Below, piece after piece: positions 50,171 through 58,697 of a DNA stretch of 64,000 nucleotides. Position 1 is the first letter of the stretch; every line of letters starts with the position of its first letter. Both the position numbers and the translations under genes were made by a program. This stretch comes from Maribacter sp. 1_MG-2023. Its GTDB lineage: Bacteria; Bacteroidota; Bacteroidia; Flavobacteriales; Flavobacteriaceae. The DNA is taken from assembly GCF_030547005.1 (NCBI RefSeq), contig NZ_JAUOPN010000016.1, forward strand, positions 1 to 64,000, in the 5' to 3' direction. The notes beneath the pieces were generated by a model. It was given only the letters and a program-made list of their open reading frames with translations, did no database searches and was not told the DNA's origin.

Positions 50171-51232
50171 TTAAACTTTGTAGTAAGCGAATGCTTCAGT
50201 GAATAATTCTACAGGAATTTCAATATCATATTCAGGATTACCAATAGACTTTAATAATACAAAATTCACTCTACCATGTGAGTTTTTCTTGTCGTACTTC
50301 ATTAGCTTAAGAATGTTCTCAATATCCTCATTTGAAAATTCTACTTTATCATATCTATTTAAAAAAGTAGTTTTTATATCGGCTAAAGATTCATTTGACA
50401 GTTCTAATATTTTATTAGAGAGATATCCTTCTAGAATCATACCAATGGCAATTGCCTCTCCATGTAATAACATTTCTTTCGAATCGCTTTCTAAGAAATA
50501 AGATTCTATGGCATGACCAAGTGTGTGTCCGTAATTTAAAATCTTACGTATGTTTTGTTCTGTAGGGTCTTGAAGTACCACCTTGTTCTTAATTTGAATA
50601 GATGTAAGAATGTGCTTTTTCATATCTTCTAAACAATCAGCTTTTTTCAAGGCTTCCCAATAGGTAGTGTCTTGAATAAGACCGTGTTTTAGCATTTCTG
50701 CAAATCCGCTTATTACCTGTCTATTTTCTAGTGTGTCAAGAAAATCAGGTACTACAAGAACCATTACTGGCTGATTAATTACCCCAATTTGATTTTTTAA
50801 AGAACCTAGGTCAACACCAGTTTTGCCGCCTACCGAGGCGTCTACCATAGATAATAGGGTAGTAGGTACATTGATAAAGTCTATTCCTCTTTTAAATGTA
50901 GATGCTATAAAGCCGCCCATATCAGTTAATACGCCACCACCTAAATTTATCAATATACTTTTACGATCGGCACCTAATTCAGATAAAGCTTCCCAAACGC
51001 CAACACAGGTTTCAATATTTTTGTTTATTTCTCCCGATTCAATTTCAATAATTTCAAACTGATAGTCACCATTAATTTCTGCCATAAAATTTGGCAAGCA
51101 AAGTTCATGTGTGTTTTCATCCACTAAAATAAAAATAGTAGAATATCTTTTTTCTGCTAGATGATTGTTCAATGCTTGAAAAGCATTTTCGTTGAAATGT
51201 ACTGCGTAAGAATCTGAAATTATAGAATCCAT
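50171..51232 (-). CDS. aroB: 3-dehydroquinate synthase
   Basis: Second enzyme of the shikimate pathway: NAD- and metal-dependent cyclisation of DAHP. Visible are LGGGVLTDMGGFIASTFKRGIDFINVPTTLLSMVDASVGGKTGVDL, NQIGVINQPVMV, SGFAEMLKHGLI and the metal-binding NYGHTLGHAIES with HGEAIAIGM. At 353 residues it has the standard length. Proline dehydrogenase diverges from it across 111 bases. No other aro gene is near. Confidence 0.95.
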   Translation of the reverse strand: MDSIISDSYAVHFNENAFQALNNHLAEKRYSTIFILVDENTHELCLPNFMAEINGDYQFEIIEIESGEINKNIETCVGVWEALSELGADRKSILINLGGGVLTDMGGFIASTFKRGIDFINVPTTLLSMVDASVGGKTGVDLGSLKNQIGVINQPVMVLVVPDFLDTLENRQVISGFAEMLKHGLIQDTTYWEALKKADCLEDMKKHILTSIQIKNKVVLQDPTEQNIRKILNYGHTLGHAIESYFLESDSKEMLLHGEAIAIGMILEGYLSNKILELSNESLADIKTTFLNRYDKVEFSNEDIENILKLMKYDKKNSHGRVNFVLLKSIGNPEYDIEIPVELFTEAFAYYKV

Positions 51233-51313
51233 CGAAAATATGACTTAGTATTAATGACTATTGAACCGCAAAATAAAGGTTATTTTTAGTCTTAGGATTA
51301 TAAATTCTGTGAT

Positions 51314-51321
51314 TATATTTG
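51314..51321 (+). promoter_or_regulatory. -7 element for proline dehydrogenase
   Basis: Perfect TATATTTG, 22 bases before the ATG at 51344. The -33 region lacks a clear TTTG. Confidence 0.5.
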
Positions 51322-51343
51322 ATCGTTATAGAAATTATAAAAA

Positions 51344-52510
51344 ATGGACCAAATATTTGAAAATACTGCAACGGCATTTGCCTTAAAATCTGATTCAGAA
51401 TTAGAAAGAGCTTATTTTCTTTTTAAAATGATATCAAATGAACCCCTAGTGAAAATTGGATCTGCTGTTACAAATTTTGCGTTTAAAGCTCATTTACCTG
51501 TAGAAGGCTTAATTAGAGCTACTGTTTTTGACCATTTCTGTGGTGGTGTAAACGAGCGTGATTGTTTGCCTGTGGTTGATCGAATGTGGGAAAAGGGAGT
51601 TTGTTCGGTTTTAGATTATTCTGTAGAAGGTAAAGAAGAAGAAGATCCCTTTGATTCTGCCACTGAAATAATCTTAACCATTTTAGACTTTGTTAAAGAA
51701 AAAGAGGCAATACCATTTGCTGTTTTTAAGCCAACAGGTTTTGGTCGTTTTGCTTTGTATCAAAAGATTAGCGAGAAAAAGGAACTCACCAAAGATGAAG
51801 AAGCAGAATGGCAACGTGTTATTAATAGGTTTGATAAAGTTTGTAAAAAAGCACACGACCTTGAAGTGTCATTGCTTATTGATGGTGAAGAAAGCTGGAT
51901 GCAAGATGCGGCAGACAACCTTGCTGAAGACATGATGCGTAAATACAACAAAAAGAAGAGGATTGTATTTAATACGTTGCAGACTTATAGATGGGATCGC
52001 TTGCCTTATTTAAAATCGCTACAAGAACGAGCAAAGAAAGATGGATTCTTAGTTGGTATGAAAGTGGTGCGTGGTGCTTACATGGAAAAGGAAAATGACC
52101 GCGCCAAAGAAAAAGGGTATACTTCACCAATTTGTAAGACTAAAGCTGAGACCGATGATAACTTCAATGCAACTATTGAATATATGATAGATAATCTAGA
52201 TTCGTTATCTATATTTTCGGGTACACACAATGAAGATAGTTGTTATCGTTTAATGGAATTGATGGAGGAAAGAGGTGTCGAAAAAAATAATACCCATATT
52301 TGGTTCGGACAGTTATATGGAATGAGTGATCATATCTCTTATAACCTAGCTGCAAATGGATATAATGTCGCTAAATACTTACCATTCGGACCAGTACGTG
52401 ATGTGATGCCTTATTTAATTAGAAGGGCAGATGAAAATACATCGGTAGCCGGACAAACAAGTAGAGAGCTTTCATTGTTGAAAGCAGAAAGAAAACGTAG
52501 AAAAATATAA
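51344..52510 (+). CDS. Proline dehydrogenase
   Basis: An FAD-dependent monofunctional proline dehydrogenase, 388 residues, oxidising proline to pyrroline-5-carboxylate and feeding the respiratory quinones. FAD/TIM-barrel motifs: VLDYSVEGKEEEDPFDSA, FAVFKPTGFGRF, LLIDGEESWMQDA, FNTLQTYRWDRLPYL, GMKVVRGAYMEKENDRA, GTHNEDSCYRLMELM, FGQLYGMSDHISYNLA and YLPFGPVRDVMPYLIRRADENT. There is no fused P5C dehydrogenase, as is usual in Bacteroidota. It ends six bases before the convergent small protein gene. Confidence 0.93.
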   Translation: MDQIFENTATAFALKSDSELERAYFLFKMISNEPLVKIGSAVTNFAFKAHLPVEGLIRATVFDHFCGGVNERDCLPVVDRMWEKGVCSVLDYSVEGKEEEDPFDSATEIILTILDFVKEKEAIPFAVFKPTGFGRFALYQKISEKKELTKDEEAEWQRVINRFDKVCKKAHDLEVSLLIDGEESWMQDAADNLAEDMMRKYNKKKRIVFNTLQTYRWDRLPYLKSLQERAKKDGFLVGMKVVRGAYMEKENDRAKEKGYTSPICKTKAETDDNFNATIEYMIDNLDSLSIFSGTHNEDSCYRLMELMEERGVEKNNTHIWFGQLYGMSDHISYNLAANGYNVAKYLPFGPVRDVMPYLIRRADENTSVAGQTSRELSLLKAERKRRKI

Positions 52511-52516
52511 TTGAGA

Positions 52517-52906
52517 TTATTTTCGTTCTACTTTATCAATAGAAGCTTTTTCAATACAATTTCTCACTGTAAATATATAATCTCGTTCCTTGTAATCAGA
52601 CTCTACAATGTAGGTTTTGCAAGGAACGGATTTTGTATCACTTTTACTGAAATCAACATCTCCCTCTGTTAAAATGTAGGTAACACCAATAGAATCTAAT
52701 TCAAACTCTTTTAGTTTTTGTGTTGCTTCGTCGCTGTAATACATAGATTTAGATCTAATGTCTTTTAACGTTCTACAGTCTGGTAGGTAGCAGAAATATA
52801 CTCCCGTTTCTTGAGATTTCTTTTTTAGAAAAAAGGTCAGAAATACGATGCCTATAGATAAGCCAACCAAGAAAAAACCTAACCTTTTAATAAAATCCAT
52901 ATTCAT
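52517..52906 (-). CDS. DUF4258-like membrane-anchored small protein
   Basis: A 129-residue protein with one N-terminal membrane anchor (about 9-28, LGFFLVGLSIGIVFLTFFL) and an extracytoplasmic part with FCYLPDCRTLKDIRSK, YILTEGDVDFSKSDTKSVPCKTYIVE and a cysteine near the end (RNCIEK). The core GDVDFSKSDTK...C is what I recall of DUF4258 proteins of Flavobacteriaceae. Function unknown. ATG codons at 52906 and 52900 are both possible. Confidence 0.68.
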   Translation of the reverse strand: MNMDFIKRLGFFLVGLSIGIVFLTFFLKKKSQETGVYFCYLPDCRTLKDIRSKSMYYSDEATQKLKEFELDSIGVTYILTEGDVDFSKSDTKSVPCKTYIVESDYKERDYIFTVRNCIEKASIDKVERK

Positions 52907-52976
52907 GCTTCCATACTTTTAGGGTCGCAAAATTATGCCTTTTAAAATGGATAGGAAAAGGAATGCACTTAGTATT

Positions 52977-54176
52977 CTAAAAAATAAGGAAATTTATATC
53001 ACTGTATTGTAGATCGAACCATTCACCTACAGATTTATTAGTCAATATTCCGTGGTACATATAAAGTCCGTTACGTAAACCTTTGTCAAAACGAAGAGAA
53101 TTTTCTAATCCTCCATCTTCTCCAATTTTTAATAAATAAGGAGTGAATATGTTGCTTATACTAACGGATGCTGTTTTTGGATATCTAGACGGAATGTTTG
53201 GTACGCCATAGTGAATAACATCAAATTTCTTTCTAGTGGGTTTATTGTGGCTCGTTATTTCGCTAGTTTCGAAACAACCGCCAGTATCAATACTTACATC
53301 AATAATAACAGCTCCTTTTTTCATGTGCTCTACCATAGTGCTAGTTACAACAACGGGAGATCGATCCTTACCTCTTGTTGCTCCGATAGCTACATCGCAA
53401 CGTTTTAAGGCTTTTAAAAGGTTTTTAGGTTGAATAGTAGATGTATAGACTGTTTGTTTTAAGTTAGTCTGTATGTTTCTAAGTTTGGTAATAGAATTAT
53501 CAAAAACCTTGACATTTGCACCAATACCTATTGCAGAGCGTGCTGCGAACTCACCGACTGTTCCTGCGCCAATAATAACGACTTCTACAGGTGGTACACC
53601 ACTAATATTTCCGAACATTAGTCCGTTACCATTATTGTTGGCTGCCATTAGTTCTGCTGCGATTAGTACTGAAGAAATACCGGCAATTTCACTAAGTGAA
53701 CGAACTGCAGGATATTTACCTTCTTCATCACGAATGTATTCAAATGCAATAGCGGTAATTCGCTTTTTTGCAAGTTCTTCAAAATATTCTTTATACTGTG
53801 TTTTGATTTGCAGAGCAGATATGATGGTTGTCTGCGGATTTATATATTCTATTTCTGTTAGAGTAGGAGGCTCTACTTTTAGAATTAGGGGGCAAGCGAA
53901 AACTTTCTTAGTGTCTCGAGTGATTTCTCCACCAGCAGTAACATAATCAGCATCAGAGTAATGAGCGCCTTCGCCAGCTCCAGATTCTATTAAAACACGA
54001 TGTCCGTTTGCAGTTATTGCATTTACGGCATCAGGAGTAAGGCAAATTCTTTTTTCTTGGTATTGGTTTTCCTTCGGTATACCTATAAATAATTCTCCTT
54101 TTTGACGCAAAACCTCGAGGGTTTCCTCTTGTGGAATTAATTGGTGCTTACTAAAAGGGGAAGTGGGTTGGTTCAT
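52977..54176 (-). CDS. ald: Alanine dehydrogenase
   Basis: NAD-dependent alanine dehydrogenase/PNT-fold enzyme, 399 residues; interconverts alanine and pyruvate plus ammonia. N-terminal domain with IGIPKENQYQEKRICLTPDAV and the substrate lysine in ILKVEPPT, then EYIRDEEGKYPAVRSLSEIAG, the nucleotide loop VVIIGAGTVGEFAARSAIGIGANVKVFD and KKGAVIIDVSIDTGGCFETSE; the extended N-terminus (1-30) is typical of the Bacteroidota form. Relative of transhydrogenase alpha subunits, but no pntB gene is here. Confidence 0.9.
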   Translation of the reverse strand: MNQPTSPFSKHQLIPQEETLEVLRQKGELFIGIPKENQYQEKRICLTPDAVNAITANGHRVLIESGAGEGAHYSDADYVTAGGEITRDTKKVFACPLILKVEPPTLTEIEYINPQTTIISALQIKTQYKEYFEELAKKRITAIAFEYIRDEEGKYPAVRSLSEIAGISSVLIAAELMAANNNGNGLMFGNISGVPPVEVVIIGAGTVGEFAARSAIGIGANVKVFDNSITKLRNIQTNLKQTVYTSTIQPKNLLKALKRCDVAIGATRGKDRSPVVVTSTMVEHMKKGAVIIDVSIDTGGCFETSEITSHNKPTRKKFDVIHYGVPNIPSRYPKTASVSISNIFTPYLLKIGEDGGLENSLRFDKGLRNGLYMYHGILTNKSVGEWFDLQYSDINFLIF

Positions 54177-54271
54177 AACTTAATAATGAGTTGTTCAAAT
54201 CAATGACTTGAAACTCAAATGTACAATTTTTAAAGAAATGAATGATTTGTCCTTTTAAAGTTATTGAATAG

Positions 54272-54931
54272 TTATGATTTTAGTTGTAACCAACCTTGAA
54301 TACGATTTTGAACAGTCTTAAAAAAATTCTCTAAGTTTCCTGTAGATAATTTCTCGTTTATATCTTCAGATATGGTTGGGATTTCAGCGCCTCGCTCATC
54401 GGGTTTTTTTATGCTGCTAATATCATTTTTATTACTAATTCCTTTTGCTTTCAGTTCTTCAAGTTCAGCCTCAATTGCTTCTAAATCAATTCCATGGACG
54501 TGTTTATCATACAATTTAATACGGATAAAATAAACAAAAGGAATAGTTATCATACAAACAGGAATCAACCACCATATATTATCTGTATCAATCATATTAT
54601 CTGAATCATAAAACACTTCAAAAAATTGAAATGCATACATCGCGATTGGTATGAGGATGATATGATACCACCAGTTTCTAGAGGTTAAAAACCAAAAAAT
54701 CATTAAATAAAGCGGAACAATTTTAGATGTTAAATACCATAGGTAAGTTAGGGTATCTGGAAAACCGTTATTTCCTAAAGTGAAACCTAAAATTATAGCA
54801 TCACCATTTTCGTCATATGGCAAGTAGTCATATACTTTGTATAAAAAAGGTGAAATTGCTATAAAGAAAACTAGAAGAGTTTCTAAAAAAATCTTCTTTT
54901 TAGCTTTGGTTTTTTTTACTTTACTAATCAT
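54272..54931 (-). CDS. Membrane protein with C-terminal coiled coil, unknown function
   Basis: A 219-residue protein with a basic N-terminus, about four membrane helices (18-35, 60-82, 87-105, 118-138; IIWFWFLTSRNWWYHI-like stretches) and a cytosolic C-terminal part with LEAIEAELEELKAKG, predicted coiled coil, then a polar tail. I do not recognise the family. It stands alone on the minus strand, with a terminator before it and ald 95 bases after it. Confidence 0.68.
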   Translation of the reverse strand: MISKVKKTKAKKKIFLETLLVFFIAISPFLYKVYDYLPYDENGDAIILGFTLGNNGFPDTLTYLWYLTSKIVPLYLMIFWFLTSRNWWYHIILIPIAMYAFQFFEVFYDSDNMIDTDNIWWLIPVCMITIPFVYFIRIKLYDKHVHGIDLEAIEAELEELKAKGISNKNDISSIKKPDERGAEIPTISEDINEKLSTGNLENFFKTVQNRIQGWLQLKS

Positions 54932-54986
54932 CGTACATAATAGTGTTACTATATGCTAACGACATAAAGTATTTATTATTATATAC

Positions 54987-55017
54987 AAAAAGGGAGCAAT
55001 ATAATTGCTCCCTTTTT
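54987..55017 (-). terminator. Terminator of the 43-codon gene
   Basis: A 14-bp perfect stem, AAAAAGGGAGCAAT (54987-55000) against its complement (55004-55017), three-base loop ATA, with T-rich ends on both strands. It begins 22 bases past the small gene's stop. Confidence 0.85.
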
Positions 55018-55038
55018 CAAACTACAGATTAGTTATAG

Positions 55039-55170
55039 TTAAATTCTTTTTGTCAATTTTCTTTTATCTACATTTAAATCTTGATTATCAAAATCAATAA
55101 TCGGTGCAGTCATTGCTAAAAGAAATACGCCTAAAGCGATTGAAGCTAAGAATGTTTTTTTGTTTTTCAT
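55039..55170 (-). CDS. Small secreted peptide, 43 residues, unknown function
   Basis: A short gene easily missed. It encodes MKNKKTFLASIALGVFLLAM followed by TAPIIDFDNQDLNVDKRKLTKRI: a basic start, a 15-residue hydrophobic core, a likely signal-peptidase cut after TAP or a single-pass anchor, and a charged tail with DFDNQD and KRKLTKR. Support: ATG start, a -7 element TACGTTTG (55213-55220, minus strand) 42 bases upstream, and a perfect terminator right after the stop, so it is a single-gene transcript with full control signals. A 14-base palindrome lies between promoter and start. I do not know a family. A signalling or membrane-active peptide would fit but is speculation. Confidence 0.7.
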   Translation of the reverse strand: MKNKKTFLASIALGVFLLAMTAPIIDFDNQDLNVDKRKLTKRI

Positions 55171-55191
55171 TTTCAAGGGATTTTTGGTTAT

Positions 55192-55220
55192 ACTAAATAT
55201 TTAGTTCTCCTACAAACGTA
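55192..55220 (-). promoter_or_regulatory. Promoter and palindrome of the 43-codon gene
   Basis: On the minus strand TACGTTTG (55220-55213) matches the -7 consensus. Just downstream is the perfect 14-base palindrome ACTAAATATTTAGT (55192-55205), 21 bases before the start codon, a possible operator or leader hairpin. The -33 element is not clear. Confidence 0.5.
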
Positions 55221-55391
55221 AGAAAAAATACACAAATAGAACACCCTTAATCGTTAAAATTGTTCATTTTAACTGATTAATTGCACGTTTTGTCGAATTA
55301 TTGGTTTTTCATCGAAAAAATGCAATAAAAATTCATGCCCGACGATACCAAATGCTAAAACTTAAAATCCACAATGCCTCAGTTCCCTTAA

Positions 55392-55802
55392 TTACGAGAG
55401 TGTTAGCTTTCTCGTTTCTTCATCCAGAATTTCAATTTTTAAATACTGAACATCATTAGGGATTAAGCTTGGTATTTTTTCTGGCCATTCCATAAATATC
55501 CATCCACCGGAAGCTAAATAATCATCAAGCCCCATATCCATCGCTTCTTCTTCGTTGTCTAAACGATAAAAATCAAAATGATACCCAAGTAATTCACCAG
55601 ATGCTAACGCGTATTCGTTAACCAAACCAAACGTAGGGCTGCTAACATTATCATTGCTGCCTAACTCTTTTATGAGTGCTTTGATTAATGTCGTTTTTCC
55701 TGCTCCCATTGGGGCATTAAACGCTAAGGTCTTACTGCTTGATGATTTTATAATCTTCTTAGCTATATCGTCTAATTCACTTTCAGTATAAATGAATTCC
55801 AT
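55392..55802 (-). CDS. tsaE: tRNA t6A synthesis ATPase TsaE
   Basis: The P-loop ATPase needed for threonylcarbamoyl-adenosine formation at position 37 of ANN-decoding tRNAs. Walker A GAPMGAGKTTLIKAL, then SSPTFGLVNEY (switch), YHFDFYRL and the conserved FMEWPEKI. At 136 residues it is the expected size. Ten bases after porX on the same strand, a gene order I recall as common in Bacteroidota. Confidence 0.92.
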   Translation of the reverse strand: MEFIYTESELDDIAKKIIKSSSSKTLAFNAPMGAGKTTLIKALIKELGSNDNVSSPTFGLVNEYALASGELLGYHFDFYRLDNEEEAMDMGLDDYLASGGWIFMEWPEKIPSLIPNDVQYLKIEILDEETRKLTLS

Positions 55803-55812
55803 ATTTCTAAAT

Positions 55813-57357
55813 TTATTTAGGTTCCAAAACTACAAAAGGTATTATCATTTCTTCTAACGAAACGCCGCCATGTTGGTAGGTGTTTCTATAGTAGCTAACA
55901 TAATGGTTGTAGTTATTCGGGTAGGCAAAGAAAAAGTCATTTTTTGCAAAAATATATGAACTACTCATATTTATACTAGGCAAGTAAATAGATTTTGGAT
56001 TTTTGGCGGCTATTACATCGTTCTTTTCATACGTTAGACTTCTACCTGTTTTGTAACGTAGGTTAGCGCTTGTATCTCGGTCGCCGACTACTTTAGAAGG
56101 TGATTTTACATTTATGGTACCATGATCAGTAGTTATAATCAATTTCATACCTAATGTTTGTGCTTGCTGAATAATCTCTAGCATAGGTGAGTTTTTGAAC
56201 CAGCTTGTGGTTAAAGACCTATAAGACTTATCATTTGAAGCCAATTCTTTAATCACTTCCATTTCTGTTTTAGAATGCGAAAGCATATCTACGAAATTGT
56301 AGACGATAACCGTTAAGTCGTTATCTTTTTGAGTTTTGAAATTCTGACTTAAATGTTTTCCTTGTTTTAGGCTACTAATTTTGTGGTATTCCCATTTTAG
56401 ATCTAATCCTAGTCTTTTTAATTGTGCACCTAAGAACTTGTCTTCAAATAAGTTTTTACCACCTTCATCGGTATCGTTTTTCCACCATTCAGGATATTTC
56501 TTTTCCATTTCAAGCGGAGTCAGACCAGAGAATATTGCATTACGTGCGTATTGCGTAGCTGTTGGTAGAATACTACAATACGAATCTTCCTTCTTCTTTT
56601 TATAAAATGAGTTGACCGTATCTTCAAAGGCGTACCATTGATCATATCGTAAGTTATCGACAACGATCAATAATGTTTTTGAATCTTTGATTTCAGGTGC
56701 TATCCATTCCTTAAATAAGGTATGAGACATGACTGGTGCGTCAGTATCCGTAAACCAATCTTCATAATTACGTTCTACAAACTTGCCAAATTGTTGATTT
56801 GCTTCCGTTTTTTGAGATTCTAGAATTTCAAACATTCCGCTGTCCTCAATTTCTTCTAGCTGCAATTCCCAATAAATCAATTTTTTATATAAATCTGCCC
56901 ATTCATGATATGAATTTACCATAGATAAATCCATCGCAATCTTTCTAAATTCTTGCTGATAGTTACTAGTAGTCTTCTCAGAAACCAATCTTGAGTGGTC
57001 TAAATTCTTTTTTAAAGACAGCAAAATCTGATTCGGATTTACTGGTTTTATAAGATAATCGGCAATTTTAGAACCGATAGCATCTTCCATTATAGATTCT
57101 TCTTCACTCTTTGTAATCATTACAACGGGTAAAGAATTATCAATTATTTTTATTTCTGAAAGTGTCTCCAAGCCAGATATACCAGGCATATTCTCATCTA
57201 AAAAAACGATATCTACTCTGGTTTCGGCTAATTCTTCTAATGCTTCTTGTCCGCTTTGGCAGGTTATAACACTGTAATTTTTTGATTCTAAAAAGATGAT
57301 ATGGGGCTTGAGTAAATCGATTTCGTCATCTACCCAAAGTATTTTTATATTGTTCAT
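55813..57357 (-). CDS. porX: Type IX secretion system regulator PorX
   Basis: A 514-residue response regulator with an N-terminal receiver (1-118; D10/D11, phospho-acceptor D54 in VFLDENMPG, K104 in LIKPVNP), a helical linker and a C-terminal PglZ domain of the alkaline-phosphatase superfamily (about 215-514; LLIVVDNLRYDQWY, TQYARNAIFSGLTP, LIITTDHGTINV). PorX controls T9SS genes with the kinase PorY and a sigma factor, and its PglZ part hydrolyses nucleotide messengers in the studied homologues. No PorY-like kinase is next to it. It precedes tsaE, and the HD phosphohydrolase gene diverges from it. Confidence 0.93.
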   Translation of the reverse strand: MNNIKILWVDDEIDLLKPHIIFLESKNYSVITCQSGQEALEELAETRVDIVFLDENMPGISGLETLSEIKIIDNSLPVVMITKSEEESIMEDAIGSKIADYLIKPVNPNQILLSLKKNLDHSRLVSEKTTSNYQQEFRKIAMDLSMVNSYHEWADLYKKLIYWELQLEEIEDSGMFEILESQKTEANQQFGKFVERNYEDWFTDTDAPVMSHTLFKEWIAPEIKDSKTLLIVVDNLRYDQWYAFEDTVNSFYKKKKEDSYCSILPTATQYARNAIFSGLTPLEMEKKYPEWWKNDTDEGGKNLFEDKFLGAQLKRLGLDLKWEYHKISSLKQGKHLSQNFKTQKDNDLTVIVYNFVDMLSHSKTEMEVIKELASNDKSYRSLTTSWFKNSPMLEIIQQAQTLGMKLIITTDHGTINVKSPSKVVGDRDTSANLRYKTGRSLTYEKNDVIAAKNPKSIYLPSINMSSSYIFAKNDFFFAYPNNYNHYVSYYRNTYQHGGVSLEEMIIPFVVLEPK

Positions 57358-57405
57358 TGTGTTATTATTTTACTGATAATCAATTTCTATCCTATTGCTT
57401 TTATA

Positions 57406-57413
57406 TAACTTTG
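57406..57413 (+). promoter_or_regulatory. -7 element for the HD phosphohydrolase operon
   Basis: Perfect TAACTTTG, 31 bases before the TTG start at 57445 and on the divergent side of porX. Confidence 0.5.
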
Positions 57414-57444
57414 AAATGTTAATTTTAGAAAAGATATTACAATA

Positions 57445-58674
57445 TTGAAGACATCAAACAAACTGAAAATCTTTAATGACCCAATTTACGGTTTTATAAG
57501 AATACCTAGTACGCTCGTTTTTGACCTGATTGCAGATCCTTACTTTCAAAGGCTTCGTAGAATTTCTCAAATGGGGTTATCGTATTTAGTATATCCTGGG
57601 GCACACCATACCAGGTTTCATCATGCATTAGGTTGTATGTATTTAATGCAGAAATCTATTCAAGTACTTCGTTTTAAAGGGGTTGAGATAACGCAAGATG
57701 AAGAAGACGGACTATTAATCGCTATTCTTTTACACGATATAGGGCATGGTCCTTTTTCTCATGCTATGGAACATAGTATTGTTGAAGGTGTAAGTCATGA
57801 GTTTATTTCGCTTCAATTCATGGAAGAACTTAATCAGCGATTTAACGGAAGTTTAACGGAGGCAATATCCATATTTACGGGCAATCACTCAAAAAAATTC
57901 TTAAATCAGTTGGTGTCTAGTCAGTTAGATATGGACAGATTAGACTATTTAAAAAGAGATAGTTTCTATACAGGCGTTGCCGAGGGTAACACAAATGCCG
58001 AAAGACTAATTACTATGCTAAATGTAGTCGACGGTAATTTGGTTATTGAAGAGAAGGGTATTTACTCTGTTGAGAAGTTTTTAATGGCGCGTCGATTTAT
58101 GTATTGGCAAGTTTATTTACATAAAACAGCTGTAGTAGCCGAACGAGTGCTAATTAGTATATTGAAAAGAGCACGCTTTCTTATAGAAAAAGGGGAGTCT
58201 TTAAATTGTAGTGATGCATTAAAGTATTTCTTATCTAACCATATAGATATCAATAATTTTAATAGTAAAATATTAGCAAAATTTGCAAAGCTAGATGATG
58301 TTGATATTCTCGCAGCCTTAAAAGAATGGCAATTTTCAGATGATTTTGTATTGTCATCACTATGTGAAATGATTATCGATAGAAAACTGCTACATATTAA
58401 GGTAAAGAAAGAACCTGTGACAGAGGGTAAGTTTTTATCTCAGTTTAATAAGGTGAAAGAATATTATAAACTTACCGATGAAGAAACGTCTTATTTTGTC
58501 TTCAGAGGCGAGCTGAAAAATAAAGCATACGACAGGCAACATCAGACTATCAACATTTTAAGAAAAAATGGAAAGATAACCGACGTAGCTAAATTATCTG
58601 ATCACCTTAATTTAAATGCACTTTCAAAAACGGTAACCAAATATTATATGTGTTATCCTAAAGAAGGGGTTTAA
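57445..58674 (+). CDS. HD-domain phosphohydrolase (dNTPase-like)
   Basis: A 409-residue metal-dependent phosphohydrolase. HD motifs: R-x-x-HH in YPGAHHTRFHHALGCMYLM, HDIGHGPFSHAMEHS (H, D) and DMDRLDYLKRD. It resembles the SAMHD1/dGTPase-like group (COG1078). The start is TTG at 57445; it gives the usual N-terminus KTSNKLKIFNDPIYGFI, and no in-frame ATG lies close by. It begins the plus-strand run into the lpx genes, 23 bases before lpxD. Confidence 0.88.
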   Translation: MKTSNKLKIFNDPIYGFIRIPSTLVFDLIADPYFQRLRRISQMGLSYLVYPGAHHTRFHHALGCMYLMQKSIQVLRFKGVEITQDEEDGLLIAILLHDIGHGPFSHAMEHSIVEGVSHEFISLQFMEELNQRFNGSLTEAISIFTGNHSKKFLNQLVSSQLDMDRLDYLKRDSFYTGVAEGNTNAERLITMLNVVDGNLVIEEKGIYSVEKFLMARRFMYWQVYLHKTAVVAERVLISILKRARFLIEKGESLNCSDALKYFLSNHIDINNFNSKILAKFAKLDDVDILAALKEWQFSDDFVLSSLCEMIIDRKLLHIKVKKEPVTEGKFLSQFNKVKEYYKLTDEETSYFVFRGELKNKAYDRQHQTINILRKNGKITDVAKLSDHLNLNALSKTVTKYYMCYPKEGV

Positions 58675-58697
58675 CAATTTTTCTTACTTTTACGCTC

